Source of the DNA: an uncultured Gammaproteobacteria bacterium
GTDB lineage: Bacteria; Pseudomonadota; Gammaproteobacteria; GCA-001735895
DNA: 64,000 nt
Direction: 5' to 3'
Assembly (NCBI GenBank): GCA_947260025.1
Contig: CAMYON010000013.1
Coordinates: 84,806-148,805 of the forward strand
The first letter of the stretch is position 1. The number at the start of each line of letters is the position of its first letter. The notes beneath the pieces were generated by a model. That model had not been told where the DNA came from, did no database searches, and was given only the letters and a program-made list of their open reading frames with translations. Positions 30,926-40,636 of the stretch are shown here, piece after piece. The position numbers and the translations under genes were made by a program.

Positions 30926-33430
30926 TTAATCCTGGTTGACGGGTGTTGGTGGCGCCGCAATCGCCTCGGGCTTGACCGCTTCCGCCTTGGGACCAGGTTC
31001 CGTCTTCTTGGGTTTGGCTGCGACTTCAGCCGTAACCGCGGCAGCCTCCGAATTGACATCGGTTTTCGGCTTTGCGCGAGGCGCCCTGGATTTCGGGGCC
31101 GGTTTACTGTCCGCATCGGACGCCTCTGAACCAGTCCTGTCACGGGATTTCTTTTCAGGATTTACCGCCGCCTGATCTTTGTTTCCCGTCCGGGATCGGT
31201 CCAATTCAGGTCTTGCATTAGCATCGACGCTTTGCTTGTCAGCCCCGGTCGGTGACTGATTCGACGCCGCTTCGGCACCAGACTTCTGACCTGCCTTCTG
31301 CTTTTGCTCATCCTGCCGCCGGGTACTGGGCTTGCCGCTGTCGCGCGACTGGCTGGATTGATCCTGAGCGGCGGTTTCAGCGGTCTTGCCCTGTTCCTGC
31401 TGCCCCTTGTTTTCCGCCTGACGACCGCCGCGATTACCGCGATTACCGGAGCGATTGCCGCCACGCGAGCGACCGGGCCGGGACTGGCCGCGAGGCTTGC
31501 CTTCCCTGGGCTCGCTCTTGTCCTGGCTGCGCTGTTCGCTGTCCTGACCCTGACCCTGGCTGCGCCTGGAGTTATCTCCACCCCTGGCGCTGGACTTGCC
31601 ACGTTGCCGATTTTGTCCGCCGCGGTACTTGCCACGACGTCCCCGGTTGCCGCCACGGGACTGGCGACTCTCCGGGCTGGGCTCGGGTTCTTCAACCTTT
31701 TCGGCAGATTTTTCCCCACCGCCCACAAACAGGCTAACGAGTTTTGCGATCAATCCGCCGCCACTGGCAGCCGGCACTTCGGCCGGCGGTGGTGGTGGGG
31801 GAGCCGTGGGCCTGGGCTCGGAAGGAGCCACGCGCTGCACGGCCGCTACTTCTGGCGTCACCGTCGTACTGCTGGCCATTTCCACCAGGTCGACTGCTTC
31901 TTCCTCGGTGGTCAATTCGTAGGATTTCTTATAATTGGATTCGTGCCGGTGCGTGTCGTTGTCCTTGACCCGCTCGATATGGTAATGAGGGGTTTCCAGG
32001 TTGGGATCCGGGATCATGACAATATGTACCTTGCGCCGCTGCTCGAGCGCATCGATCTTTTCTCGCTTCTCGTTTAGCAGGTAGGTGGCGCACTCGACCG
32101 GCATTTTCGCGAGGATCTTACCGGTATTGTCCTTGAGCGACTCTTCCTCGAGCAAACGCAACACCGCGAGCGATAGCGACTCGACATCGCGGATGGTACC
32201 CTGTCCGCTACAGCGCGGGCATACGATCTGGCTGGACTCTTCCAGCGACGGGCGCAGGCGTTGACGCGACATTTCCAGCAGCCCGAAACGCGATATGCGT
32301 CCTATCTGCACCCTGGCGCGATCGTCATACACGGCATTGCGCAGCCGGGTTTCGACCTCGCGTTGATTCTTGTTCTGCATCATGTCGATAAAATCGATGA
32401 CGATCAGGCCGCCAAGATCGCGAATTTTCAATTGACGCGCAATTTCATCGGCAGCTTCGAGGTTGGTCATTTTCGCGGTATCTTCAATATCGCTGCCGCG
32501 GGTGGCGCGCGCGGAGTTGACATCGATCGAGGTCAGGGCCTCGGTATGATCGATAACGATAGCGCCGCCGGAGGGCAGGTTAACTTCGCGTGAAAAAGCC
32601 GACTCGATCTGGTTTTCGATCTGGAATCGATTGAACAGCGGTAATTTATCTTCAAACTGCTTGAGCTTGTGCAACGAACCAGGCATGACCATCGACATGA
32701 AATCATGCGCCTGCTGATAGGCCTGCTTCGAATCGATCAGGATTTCTCCGATATCGTTGCGGTAGTGATCGCGCAGTGCCCGAACCACGATATCCGACTC
32801 CTGGTAAATCAGGAAGGGGGCTTTCTTGGTTTCGGAAGCCTTCTCGATCGCGGCCCATACCTGGGTCAGGTAGTCGAGATCCCACTGCATTTCCTCGAGG
32901 CTGCGACCGACGCCCGCGGTGCGAACGATAACCCCCATGCCTTCAGGCATTTCGAGCCCGGATAAAACTTTCTTCAGCTCATCGCGATCCTCGCCCTCGA
33001 TGCGTCGCGAGACGCCTCCAGCACGGGGGTTTTGCGGCATAGCGACGAGGAATCTCCCGGCCAGGCTGATAAAGCTGGTCAGGGCCGCGCCCTTGTTGCC
33101 GCGTTCTTCCTTCTCGACCTGGACGATGATTTCCTGGTCTACTTTCAAGGCATCCTTGAGCAGGGGTTTACCGCCGTCGTCGCGAGGGGCATCGCCATAA
33201 TACTGTTTGGCGATTTCCTTGAAGGGCAGAAAGCCGTGCCGTTCGGCACCATAGTTGACGAAGGCGGCCTCGAGGCTGGGTTCGACGCGGGTTATTTTAC
33301 CCTTGTAGATATTGGACTTTTTCTGCTCCCGAGAGGGTACTTCGATATCGAGGTCGTAGAGCCGCTGCCCATCGACCATGGCCACTCGCAGCTCTTCCGT
33401 CTGGGTGGCATTGATTAGAATTCGTTTCAT
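30926..33430 (-). CDS. rne: Ribonuclease E
   Basis: An 834-residue RNase E. The N-terminal catalytic half (about residues 1-510) has the S1 domain ([17 protein letters not shown]), the D-x-N-S-A-R and D-F-I-D-M active-site aspartates, and the zinc-link C-P-R-C-S-G-Q-G. The C-terminal half is disordered, rich in Arg, Gln, Gly and Lys with a Pro run, and would bind RNA and degradosome partners. It processes and degrades RNA at the inner membrane. A long untranslated region lies upstream. Confidence 0.97.
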   Translation of the reverse strand: MKRILINATQTEELRVAMVDGQRLYDLDIEVPSREQKKSNIYKGKITRVEPSLEAAFVNYGAERHGFLPFKEIAKQYYGDAPRDDGGKPLLKDALKVDQEIIVQVEKEERGNKGAALTSFISLAGRFLVAMPQNPRAGGVSRRIEGEDRDELKKVLSGLEMPEGMGVIVRTAGVGRSLEEMQWDLDYLTQVWAAIEKASETKKAPFLIYQESDIVVRALRDHYRNDIGEILIDSKQAYQQAHDFMSMVMPGSLHKLKQFEDKLPLFNRFQIENQIESAFSREVNLPSGGAIVIDHTEALTSIDVNSARATRGSDIEDTAKMTNLEAADEIARQLKIRDLGGLIVIDFIDMMQNKNQREVETRLRNAVYDDRARVQIGRISRFGLLEMSRQRLRPSLEESSQIVCPRCSGQGTIRDVESLSLAVLRLLEEESLKDNTGKILAKMPVECATYLLNEKREKIDALEQRRKVHIVMIPDPNLETPHYHIERVKDNDTHRHESNYKKSYELTTEEEAVDLVEMASSTTVTPEVAAVQRVAPSEPRPTAPPPPPPAEVPAASGGGLIAKLVSLFVGGGEKSAEKVEEPEPSPESRQSRGGNRGRRGKYRGGQNRQRGKSSARGGDNSRRSQGQGQDSEQRSQDKSEPREGKPRGQSRPGRSRGGNRSGNRGNRGGRQAENKGQQEQGKTAETAAQDQSSQSRDSGKPSTRRQDEQKQKAGQKSGAEAASNQSPTGADKQSVDANARPELDRSRTGNKDQAAVNPEKKSRDRTGSEASDADSKPAPKSRAPRAKPKTDVNSEAAAVTAEVAAKPKKTEPGPKAEAVKPEAIAAPPTPVNQD

Positions 33431-33792
33431 TTAAATATTTGCCTTGCTTGAAGGGCCTGGCGCTGCGCATTACCGGTTTCGTTGCCGTGGCTTCCAGTTT
33501 ATGTTGCGGGCAGAATTGGCCCGACCAGTCGGATCTAACCAGACTGTTTATCGTTAGGAAACTTTCAAGGTAAACAAAACTGAGTGTGAGGCAGTGCATG
33601 GACCCGTGTGTATCTCAAATGGCCCGTAAGTTGGCGTCCGCTCGACGCTTTCCGGGACTAATTCTTGTGGAAAACAACCGCTGCTGCGGTTTGCTTTCCG
33701 CGAAAAAACTGTGTTGGTAGTGTTTTGCCCAGATATAGGCAGTACAATGCTACGTTGGCGAATATATCATAGTTTCCAGACACTGCCATCCA
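33431..33792. other. Divergent rne-rluC intergenic region
   Basis: A 362-base stretch without a gene between the divergent rne and rluC starts. In the family, rne has a long 5' untranslated leader through which RNase E autoregulates its own message, and this gap could hold it. No open frame with coding character and no convincing -35/-10 pair at normal spacing was found. A TACAAT at 33743 could be an isolated -10. Confidence 0.5.
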
Positions 33793-34749
33793 TTGAATTC
33801 ATATAAGCCTCAAAAAACCGCCGTCAGCATGGTGGAAATTAGCGCCGCCCAGTTAAACCAGCGGCTCGATAATTTCCTGATGAAACAACTGGATAACGTG
33901 CCGCGCACCAGGATTTATCGAATCATCCGCAAGGGCGAAGTGCGCGTCAATAAGAAACGCTGCAAGCCGGATTACAAACTGCAGATCGGCGATCAGGTGC
34001 GCATACCGCCGATACGCATGGACCAGGAAAAGCCGCACAAGGCGCGGCCACCGGCAGCGCTTGTCAGCAAAATCGAACAGGCCGTGCTGTACCAGAACCA
34101 CGACATCCTGATTGTGGACAAGCCGACGGGACTTGCGGTACACGCCGGCTCCGGCGTGGATTACGGTCTTATCGACGTTATGCGACTGCTGTATCCAGAA
34201 ACCGAAATCGAACTGGTCCACCGACTCGATCGCGATACCAGCGGCTGTCTGTTGCTGGCAAAGAATCGCCAGGCTCTGCTCGCTATGCAGGTGTTGCTGC
34301 GGGAACGGCAACTCAACAAGAACTATACCGCCGTGGTACAGGGGTATTGGCCGCAGGAAATAGCCGAGATATCGCAACCGTTGCAGAAATTTCATCTGCC
34401 CAACGGCGAGCGACGGGTGCGAGTAGACGCCAAGGGAAAACCGGCATTGAGTCGTATCAAGCTGCTGCGTGGCGGCAAATACTACAGCATTATCCAGGTG
34501 GAGTTGGTAACCGGTCGCACTCATCAAATCAGGGTGCACTGCCAGGCACAGGGGCATCCGATCGCCGGCGACGACAAGTACGGTGACAACGAGTTCAACC
34601 GCAACCTGCGCCGGCGCGGTATCAGGCGCCTGATGTTGCACGCTTCGAGCCTTGAACTCCCGTTTTGCGACTACACTTCGGAGATAGTAATCAATGCGCC
34701 CTTGCCGGCTGAGTTCGAACTATTGCTGGCCGACGCTGCACGGGCTTGA
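33793..34749 (+). CDS. rluC: 23S rRNA pseudouridine synthase RluC
   Basis: A 318-residue RluA-family enzyme modifying 23S rRNA at positions 955, 2504 and 2580 (Escherichia coli numbering). An N-terminal S4 domain (R-L-D-N-F-L, then V-R-V-N-K-K-R) precedes the catalytic domain with H-R-L-D-R-D-T-S-G, whose Asp is the nucleophile, and T-G-R-T-H-Q-I-R-V-H. The TTG start gives the usual length; an ATG at 33829 is an alternative and neither has a good ribosome binding site. The rne-rluC divergence is conserved in gammaproteobacteria. Confidence 0.94.
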   Translation: MNSYKPQKTAVSMVEISAAQLNQRLDNFLMKQLDNVPRTRIYRIIRKGEVRVNKKRCKPDYKLQIGDQVRIPPIRMDQEKPHKARPPAALVSKIEQAVLYQNHDILIVDKPTGLAVHAGSGVDYGLIDVMRLLYPETEIELVHRLDRDTSGCLLLAKNRQALLAMQVLLRERQLNKNYTAVVQGYWPQEIAEISQPLQKFHLPNGERRVRVDAKGKPALSRIKLLRGGKYYSIIQVELVTGRTHQIRVHCQAQGHPIAGDDKYGDNEFNRNLRRRGIRRLMLHASSLELPFCDYTSEIVINAPLPAEFELLLADAARA

Positions 34750-34776
34750 ATCACTTACCCCTGAACAGGAACTATC

Positions 34777-35731
34777 ATGGTCGATCCAGACACCGAAACT
34801 AACCAGGCGCGCCCCGCGGCCGACGTCCATAACCAGAAGGTTGTCGACCGATTAGTATTTGCGGCGCTAAGAGAGCAGACGCGTGCACGCCGCTGGCGAC
34901 CTGATCTTCGTCACCTTCACGCTGATGACCGCCGGTGACGGTGGTTTTGGCGTTGGCGGAGAACCGGATGGCGAAAAACATACCGCGGTAGTGAAGCTTT
35001 CCGGCCTGATTGCCAGCGGTGAAAAGGCTGGATCGGAAAGAATGATTAGCGGAATCAAAAGGGCCTTCGAGCATGAGGATACCGCGGGCATAGTGCTCGA
35101 GATCAACTCGCCTGGGGGGTCCCCGGTCCAATCGGCTTATATATTCGATGAAATCATGCGTCTCAAGCAAAAGCATGATTCGATCCCGCTGTACGCGGTT
35201 GTCACCGATATCGCGGCTTCGGGTGGATATTTCGTGGCTTCCGCCGCCGACAAGATCTACGTCAACAAATCGAGCCTGGTGGGCTCGATCGGAGTACGCC
35301 TGGATGCCTTCGGTTTTGTCGACCTGATGCAAAAGCTCGGCATCGAGCGGCGACTGCTGACCGCGGGTGAAAACAAAGGCCTGTTCGATCCATTTCTGCC
35401 CGAACAGGACGCGCAGAAGGCACATTTGCAAAACATGCTGGACCAGGTGCACGATCACTTTATCGACGCGGTCAAGCAGGGCCGGGGCGATCGTCTCGAT
35501 CAAAGCCCGGATATCTTCAGCGGGCTGATCTGGAGCGGCGAACAATCGCTGGCACTCGGGCTGGCCGACGCTTACGGCACGACAAGCAGCGTCGCCCGGG
35601 AACTTCAGGCTGAACAAATGGTGGACTTTACGCCCGAGACAGATTTGCTCGAACGCATCGCAGACCGTATCGGCAGTAGCGCTGGACGAAGCATCAGTCA
35701 GTACCTGCTGGGTAATTATTCGATCAACTAG
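34777..35731 (+). pseudogene. sppA: S49 peptidase (SppA-like), frameshifted near its start
   Basis: A signal-peptide-peptidase-like S49 serine protease split by a one-base shift. From the ATG at 34777 the first 40 residues (ending R-E-Q-T-R-A-R-R-W, as in intact homologues) lie in one frame. From about 34898 the rest continues in the +1 frame without decay: N-S-P-G-G-S-P-V, the Ser region A-A-S-G-G-Y-F-V-A-S, G-S-I-G-V and the Lys region G-E-N-K-G. Removing one base near 34897 restores a full protein of about 317 residues. A GTG at 34883 could instead start a shortened protein. It could be a real mutation, a recoding site or a sequence error. Confidence 0.75.
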
Positions 35732-35738
35732 CGACGCG

Positions 35739-36320
35739 TTATACGACTTCGATCCCGGCCTGCTCCAGCATCGTAGTCAGCCTTAGCAGCGGTAACCCGA
35801 TCAGCGCGTTAGGATCGTCGCCGCGCAATGCGCTAAACAGGCAGGCGCCATAGCCTTCTGCCTTGAAGCTGCCGGCGCAATCGTAGGGTTGTTCGACCTC
35901 GAGGTAATGCTCCAGCTGTTTGTCGGTCAGATTCCTGAACTCGACCTCGAAAAGCACATCGTCGACGGCACAATAGCGACGCTCCAGGCTGAGCACACAG
36001 ACACCGGTGTGAAACACGACCGTCTTTCCCTGTGCCCGCCGCAGCTGCTCCAGGGCCCTGACGTGCGAGCCCGGTTTACCGAGGATTTCGTCATCCAGCA
36101 GCGCGCATTGATCCGACCCGATCACCACTGCCTGCGGATAGCTTTCGGCGATACTCTGTGCCTTGGCCTGCGCCAGCCGACAAACGTAGTCGCGCGCCTG
36201 CTCCCCATCGTTGATGGATTCGTCGATGTTCGGGGAATGGCATTCGTAGTCGAGATGCAATCGGTCCAGCAACTGTCTGCGATAGGGTGAACTGCTGGCC
36301 AGGATAATCTTGTTTTGCAA
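35739..36320 (-). CDS. yceF: Maf-family nucleotide pyrophosphatase (YceF type)
   Basis: A 193-residue Maf protein with I-L-A-S-S-S-P-Y-R-R-Q-L-L at the start, E-S-I near residue 35, and G-S-D-Q-C-A around residue 68. The G-S-D-Q form matches the YceF subgroup, which hydrolyses 7-methyl-GTP, unlike the dTTP/UTP subgroup. The start is TTG. It stands next to the yceD-rpmF-plsX-fabH cluster, as in Escherichia coli, but in the opposite direction. Confidence 0.9.
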   Translation of the reverse strand: MQNKIILASSSPYRRQLLDRLHLDYECHSPNIDESINDGEQARDYVCRLAQAKAQSIAESYPQAVVIGSDQCALLDDEILGKPGSHVRALEQLRRAQGKTVVFHTGVCVLSLERRYCAVDDVLFEVEFRNLTDKQLEHYLEVEQPYDCAGSFKAEGYGACLFSALRGDDPNALIGLPLLRLTTMLEQAGIEVV

Positions 36321-36484
36321 TAGATTCGATACTCCGCATCAGGAATGATTCTGGACCCGTACCGGACCCCACGGTCGAGCCGCAGCGCCGTATATTACAG
36401 GCATTCCGCGAATTCACAATCCTGTGATTTTAGCCGCGAATTGAATAGACATTGTTATCCACAAGCATGTAAAATCGCCGCCTT

Positions 36485-37006
36485 ATGCGGGATAAGTTGC
36501 GTAGGCGCTACCAGGTTCAAAAGGAAGTGACCCGAAACGGCCATTTTGAAGGCGATATCGCAGTATCGGAATTGGCACGTTTGGGAGAGCTTTTGTACCC
36601 GGGTGAAGCTGGTCGATTAGACCGGAAAATCGCCGTCAAGTTTGAGTTTGTTCGTAACGAGTACGAGATACCCATGATAGTAGGGCAGCTGCAAACCAGT
36701 CTTGAGCTGGAATGCCAACGCTGCCTGCAGGCATTGGAAATTCCGATGAAACTGGATTTCCGGCTGATGATAGATGCCAGCGATGAACTGCTGCGCGATA
36801 GCAGCATGGATACGCTATACAGCGAAGACGGCTTCATCGACGTATTCGAAGTGGTAGAAGACGAGTTGATCCTGGCGATCCCGCTGGTGGCCTTGCACGA
36901 GAATAGCGATTGCAATGAGCACTGGCCGGACTCGTCGGCGCAACACGAGACCGCTGTTAAAGACAACCCGTTTGCAGTTTTAGAGCAACTGAAAACGACA
37001 GATTAA
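36485..37006 (+). CDS. yceD: 23S rRNA accumulation protein YceD (DUF177)
   Basis: A 173-residue YceD family protein. The core C-Q-R-C-L segment (about residues 78-82), the E-D-E-L-I-L-A-I-P-L-V pattern and a C-terminal N-P-F-A-V-L motif identify it. It is needed for normal 23S rRNA levels in Escherichia coli and plants. It leads the conserved cluster with rpmF 17 bases downstream. Confidence 0.92.
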   Translation: MRDKLRRRYQVQKEVTRNGHFEGDIAVSELARLGELLYPGEAGRLDRKIAVKFEFVRNEYEIPMIVGQLQTSLELECQRCLQALEIPMKLDFRLMIDASDELLRDSSMDTLYSEDGFIDVFEVVEDELILAIPLVALHENSDCNEHWPDSSAQHETAVKDNPFAVLEQLKTTD

Positions 37007-37023
37007 GTTAACTGGAGATACCA

Positions 37024-37218
37024 ATGGCAGTTCAGAAAAACCGGAAAACCCCCTCCAAGCGAGGCATGAGACGATCGCATGATGCCCTCGGCGGCGAGAC
37101 CCTGTCGGTCGAACCGACGACAGGCGAAACGCACCGCCGCCATCATGTCAGCGCCGACGGTTATTACAAGGGACGAAGAGTTATCGCGGACAAGGTCGTC
37201 GAAGACGACGACGAGTAG
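37024..37218 (+). CDS. rpmF: Large ribosomal subunit protein bL32
   Basis: A 64-residue L32. It starts [20 protein letters not shown] and keeps the H-R-R-H-H-V-S-x-x-G-Y-Y family ending without the zinc cysteines found in some species. GGAG is well placed before the ATG. It is co-transcribed with yceD and, past a stem-loop, plsX. Confidence 0.97.
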   Translation: MAVQKNRKTPSKRGMRRSHDALGGETLSVEPTTGETHRRHHVSADGYYKGRRVIADKVVEDDDE

Positions 37219-37237
37219 TAGCGTTCAAATCGAACTG

Positions 37238-37265
37238 AATACGGGCGGCACATACCGCCCGTATT
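37238..37265 (+). terminator. Perfect 11-bp stem-loop between rpmF and plsX
   Basis: AATACGGGCGG at 37238-37248 pairs without mismatch with CCGCCCGTATT at 37255-37265 around a six-base loop, and TATTTCGG follows. It is placed inside a normally continuous operon, so it may act as an attenuator or as a processing or stability element, setting L32 expression above that of the lipid genes. Confidence 0.65.
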
Positions 37266-37284
37266 TATTTCGGACGCGGATTAA

Positions 37285-38316
37285 ATGATAAAAAAAATTA
37301 TTGCACTCGATGCCATGGGAGGCGATCACGGGCCCGTTGTCACGGTGGCTGCAGCCAGGCTGGCGGTGGAAAGGATTCCCGGCATCGAACTGGTCCTGGT
37401 CGGCAACCAGGAGCAGCTGGCGGCCGAGCTACAGAACAACAACCTGCAGCAGGAAAGTCGGGTCAGCCTGCATCACGCTTCCGAAGTCGTGGAGATGGGC
37501 GATCTACCGGCGGTGGCCCTGAAAAAGAAGAAGGATTCTTCGATGCGAGTGGCGATCAACCTGGTAAAGGACGACTCGGTGCAGGCTTGCGTCAGCGCGG
37601 GCAACACCGGGGCGCTAATGGCCACCAGTAAGTTCGTGTTAAAGACGATACGTGGAATCAGCCGACCCGCAATCTGCACGATATTACCGGGTATCAAGGG
37701 GCATACGCATATGCTCGATCTGGGCGCCAATCCCGAATGTACACCTGAAATCCTGGCCGAGTTCGCGCTCATGGGATCGGAGCTGGCGCGTTCCGTCGAA
37801 GGCATCGAAAAACCCAGCGTGGGCCTGCTCAATATAGGGTCGGAAGAAATCAAGGGCAGTGAATCGATCAAGCGCGCCAGCCAGCTTATTGCCGAGAGCC
37901 GCTTGAATTACTACGGATTTGTCGAAGGCGATGACATTTTCAAAGGCACCGTTAACGTCATCGTCACCGATGGGTTTGTCGGCAATGTCTCCCTCAAAAC
38001 CGGGGAGGGGCTCGCGGCGCTGGTGAACCACGTCCTGCGCAGCGAGTTCAAGCGCAACTGGTTGACTCGATTGGCGGGCCTCTGCGCGTTGCCTGTACTG
38101 CAGTCGATCAGGCGTCGCCTCGATCCGCGGCGCCACAATGGTGCCAGCCTGCTGGGACTCAACGGCATTGTCATCAAGAGCCACGGCAGCGCCGACGCGG
38201 AGTCTTTCTTCAACGCCATCAAGATCGCCGCGATCGAAATCGAAAACAACGTGCCGCAACGCATATCGAGCGCGATCGAAAACCATTTAAGCCAGGTGGA
38301 GGAAGCAGTGACATGA
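37285..38316 (+). CDS. plsX: Phosphate acyltransferase PlsX
   Basis: A 343-residue PlsX, which converts acyl-ACP to acyl-phosphate for phosphatidic acid synthesis. It has the start [12 protein letters not shown], the A-G-N-T-G-A segment and the D-G-F-x-G-N motif near residue 230. The stop overlaps the fabH start by four bases (ATGA), linking the two lipid genes. Confidence 0.96.
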   Translation: MIKKIIALDAMGGDHGPVVTVAAARLAVERIPGIELVLVGNQEQLAAELQNNNLQQESRVSLHHASEVVEMGDLPAVALKKKKDSSMRVAINLVKDDSVQACVSAGNTGALMATSKFVLKTIRGISRPAICTILPGIKGHTHMLDLGANPECTPEILAEFALMGSELARSVEGIEKPSVGLLNIGSEEIKGSESIKRASQLIAESRLNYYGFVEGDDIFKGTVNVIVTDGFVGNVSLKTGEGLAALVNHVLRSEFKRNWLTRLAGLCALPVLQSIRRRLDPRRHNGASLLGLNGIVIKSHGSADAESFFNAIKIAAIEIENNVPQRISSAIENHLSQVEEAVT

Positions 38317-39281
38317 TCTATGCGCGGATCAGCGGTACCGGCAGTTACCTGCCTGAAAATGTCATGACCAATCATGACCTGGAAAAAATTGTCGAAACTT
38401 CCGACCAGTGGATTCGCGAGCGCACCGGCATCGAGCAACGGCATATCGCCGCCGATGGCGAAACCACGGTGGACCTGGCGGAAAAAGCATCCCGCATGGC
38501 GATCGAATCCGCTGGCATCGATGCGTCCGAAATCGATCTGATCGTGCTCGCCACTTCCACCCCGGACAAGATATTCCCGAGTTCCGCCTGTATCCTGCAG
38601 GCGCGGCTCGATATTCACGGCTGCCCGGCGTTCGATATCCAGGCGGTGTGCACCGGGTTTGTCTATGCCCTGACGGTGGCGGAAAAATTCATCAAGACCG
38701 GCAGCGCCAGGAAAGCGCTGGTAGTAGGCGCGGAAGTCTTTTCACGCATTCTGAACTGGCAAGATCGCGGCACCTGCGTCCTGTTTGGAGACGGTGCCGG
38801 AGCGGTAATACTGGAAGCGAACGAAGAAACCGGAGTCCTGTCGACGCATATTCACGCCGACGGTAAATACGAAAACCTGCTGTGGGTGCCGCACGGTATT
38901 GCCGACGGCTACGACGAGGTCAAGCAGGGCAAGGCCTATGTCGAGATGAAGGGTAACGAGGTCTTCAAGATGGCGGTCAACACGCTCGGCCGAATCGTCG
39001 ACGAAACCCTGGATGCCAATCATATGAAGAAATCCGACATCGACTGGCTGGTGCCGCACCAGGCCAATATACGCATTATCACTGCGACCGCAAAAAAACT
39101 GAAAATGTCGATGGACCAGGTCGTCGTAACCGTCAATAAGCATGGTAATACGTCCGCGGCATCGGTGCCGCTGGCCCTCGATGTCGCGGTGCGCGACGGC
39201 CGTATCAAACGCAATGAACTCGTCCTGCTGGAAGCCTTCGGCGGCGGTTTCACCTGGGGCTCGGTGCTGCTGCGCTACTAA
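38313..39281 (+). CDS. fabH: Beta-ketoacyl-ACP synthase III
   Basis: A 322-residue KAS III that starts fatty acid synthesis by condensing acetyl-CoA with malonyl-ACP. The Cys-His-Asn triad is visible: C113 in A-V-C-T-G-F, His in H-Q-A-N-I-R-I, and Asn in G-N-T-S-A-A-S. fabD, which often follows, is absent here; a regulator gene comes next instead. Confidence 0.96.
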   Translation: MIYARISGTGSYLPENVMTNHDLEKIVETSDQWIRERTGIEQRHIAADGETTVDLAEKASRMAIESAGIDASEIDLIVLATSTPDKIFPSSACILQARLDIHGCPAFDIQAVCTGFVYALTVAEKFIKTGSARKALVVGAEVFSRILNWQDRGTCVLFGDGAGAVILEANEETGVLSTHIHADGKYENLLWVPHGIADGYDEVKQGKAYVEMKGNEVFKMAVNTLGRIVDETLDANHMKKSDIDWLVPHQANIRIITATAKKLKMSMDQVVVTVNKHGNTSAASVPLALDVAVRDGRIKRNELVLLEAFGGGFTWGSVLLRY

Positions 39282-39300
39282 GCCCACCTCGTCGGCTGGA

Positions 39301-39330
39301 TTACAAGAAGTAGGATAGCTGTGTTATGAT
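39301..39330 (+). promoter_or_regulatory. Extended -10 promoter for the uvrY operon
   Basis: TATGAT at 39325-39330 preceded by TGT gives an extended -10 element; a weak -35 (TTACAA at 39301) lies 18 bases upstream. It would start transcription about 20 bases before the ATG of the response regulator gene. Confidence 0.5.
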
Positions 39331-39356
39331 GCCGGCAGATTATCCGGTGTCCAATC

Positions 39357-40004
39357 ATGATAAGCGTACTCTTAACCGACGACCACATGCTGGTTCGCAG
39401 CGGCATCCGCCGCCTGCTGGAAGATAGCCAGCAGGTCAAGATTGTAGGCGAGGCAGATTGCGGCGAGGATAGCGTTCAGCTGGCGCAAGAGCTCGAACCC
39501 AACGTCATCCTGATGGACGTCAATATGCCGGGAATCGGTGGTGTCGAGGCCTGCCGTCGAATTCTGCAACGTAATCCCCAGCAGAAAATCATCGTGTTGA
39601 CCATCCACAACGAACAAACCTTTCCCAAGCGTATGCTCGAGATCGGCGCCAAGGGTTACCTGACCAAGGATTGCGAGGTCGAAGAAATGTTGAATGCCAT
39701 CAGGCAGGTTTATAACGGCGGTGCGTACATTGCGCCGAGCATAGCACAGCAGCTGGCCCTGTCGCTGCTGCCCGGCAACGAGCACAATCCGATCGATCGG
39801 CTGTCGCGGCGCGAATTCCAGGTCATGTTGATGATTTCACACGGTCTGACCAATGCCGAAATCTCCGAAAAACTGTGTCTCAGTCCCAAAACTATCAGCA
39901 CCTACCGTCTGCGCCTGCTGGAAAAGCTGGGCGCACAGAACGAAGTCGACCTGATCAAGATTGCGGTTGAGCAGGGCATCGTAGAATTCGCCAATTCGGA
40001 TTAA
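39357..40004 (+). CDS. uvrY: Response regulator UvrY/GacA
   Basis: A 215-residue response regulator. The receiver domain (residues 1-120) has D-D-H at the start, the phosphoacceptor Asp in I-L-M-D-V-N-M-P, and a K-x-x-x-K type loop. The C-terminal LuxR-type helix-turn-helix has L-S-R-R-E-F-Q-V-M and C-L-S-P-K-T-I-S-T-Y-R. It is the partner of BarA/GacS-type kinases and activates CsrA-binding small RNAs. The position just ahead of uvrC supports the UvrY/GacA identity. No kinase is in the window. Confidence 0.93.
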   Translation: MISVLLTDDHMLVRSGIRRLLEDSQQVKIVGEADCGEDSVQLAQELEPNVILMDVNMPGIGGVEACRRILQRNPQQKIIVLTIHNEQTFPKRMLEIGAKGYLTKDCEVEEMLNAIRQVYNGGAYIAPSIAQQLALSLLPGNEHNPIDRLSRREFQVMLMISHGLTNAEISEKLCLSPKTISTYRLRLLEKLGAQNEVDLIKIAVEQGIVEFANSD

Positions 40005-40009
40005 TCGAC

Positions 40010-40636
40010 GTGTCTGACTTGCACGGCTGTCAACTGTGTCCGCGTCTAAGCCAATTCCGCAGCGAACAGAAACTCAGGTATCCGGATTACCATTGCCTGC
40101 CGGTCGCGGACTTCGGCGCCGCTGACCCACGCCTGTTAATTGTCGGCCTGGCACCAGGACTACACGGTGCAAACGCTACTGGCAGGCCTTTTACCGGCGA
40201 TGCCTCGGGTGAGGTTTTATTCCAGACCCTGCATCGTTTCGGATTCGCGAGTATTTCCCGTTCGCGCAGCCAGGGTGACGGCATGCGTCTATACCAATGC
40301 AGGATAACCAACGCGGTTAAGTGTGTGCCGCCGCAAAACCGGCCTAGTGGCGAGGAAGTAAGAAACTGTAATCCGTATCTGCGCGACGAGATATCTCGCC
40401 TGCAGGCCGGTTCCATAGTCCTCGCGCTCGGTACCATCGCCCATCGCGCCGTGTTGCGGGCCCTGGGTCTGCGACAGGTCGAGATGCGTTTTCACCATGG
40501 AGCAGAGCACCGACTACCGGGACAACTGCAGTTAATCGATTCCTATCACTGCAGCCGCTACAATTTCAACACCGGCAGACTCAACCCTATCATGTTCGAT
40601 CAGGTTTTCGAACGTATCGTCGAGCTGATGCGATGA
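40010..40636 (+). CDS. Uracil-DNA glycosylase family protein (type 5-like)
   Basis: A 208-residue iron-sulfur uracil-DNA glycosylase. Cluster cysteines appear in C-Q-L-C and the C-x-P-P and C-N-P-Y segments. The G-L-A-P-G-L-H-G-A-N-A-T-G-R-P-F-T-G-D-A motif and the late S-Y-H-C-S-R-Y-N loop fit UdgB (type 5) rather than the standard Ung. It would excise uracil or deaminated bases. It starts with GTG and overlaps uvrC by four bases (ATGA), so it is embedded in the uvrY-uvrC operon. Confidence 0.83.
   Translation: MSDLHGCQLCPRLSQFRSEQKLRYPDYHCLPVADFGAADPRLLIVGLAPGLHGANATGRPFTGDASGEVLFQTLHRFGFASISRSRSQGDGMRLYQCRITNAVKCVPPQNRPSGEEVRNCNPYLRDEISRLQAGSIVLALGTIAHRAVLRALGLRQVEMRFHHGAEHRLPGQLQLIDSYHCSRYNFNTGRLNPIMFDQVFERIVELMR

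Noticed and set aside
31304-32077. Long open frame antisense to rne
   Set aside because: It lies fully inside the rne coding region, has low-complexity composition caused by the Arg/Gly-rich C-terminal half, and matches no family.
36455-36463. Perfect DnaA box TTATCCACA upstream of yceD
   Set aside because: A single 9-mer is expected by chance about once or twice in a window of this size and no cluster or origin-type neighbourhood is present.
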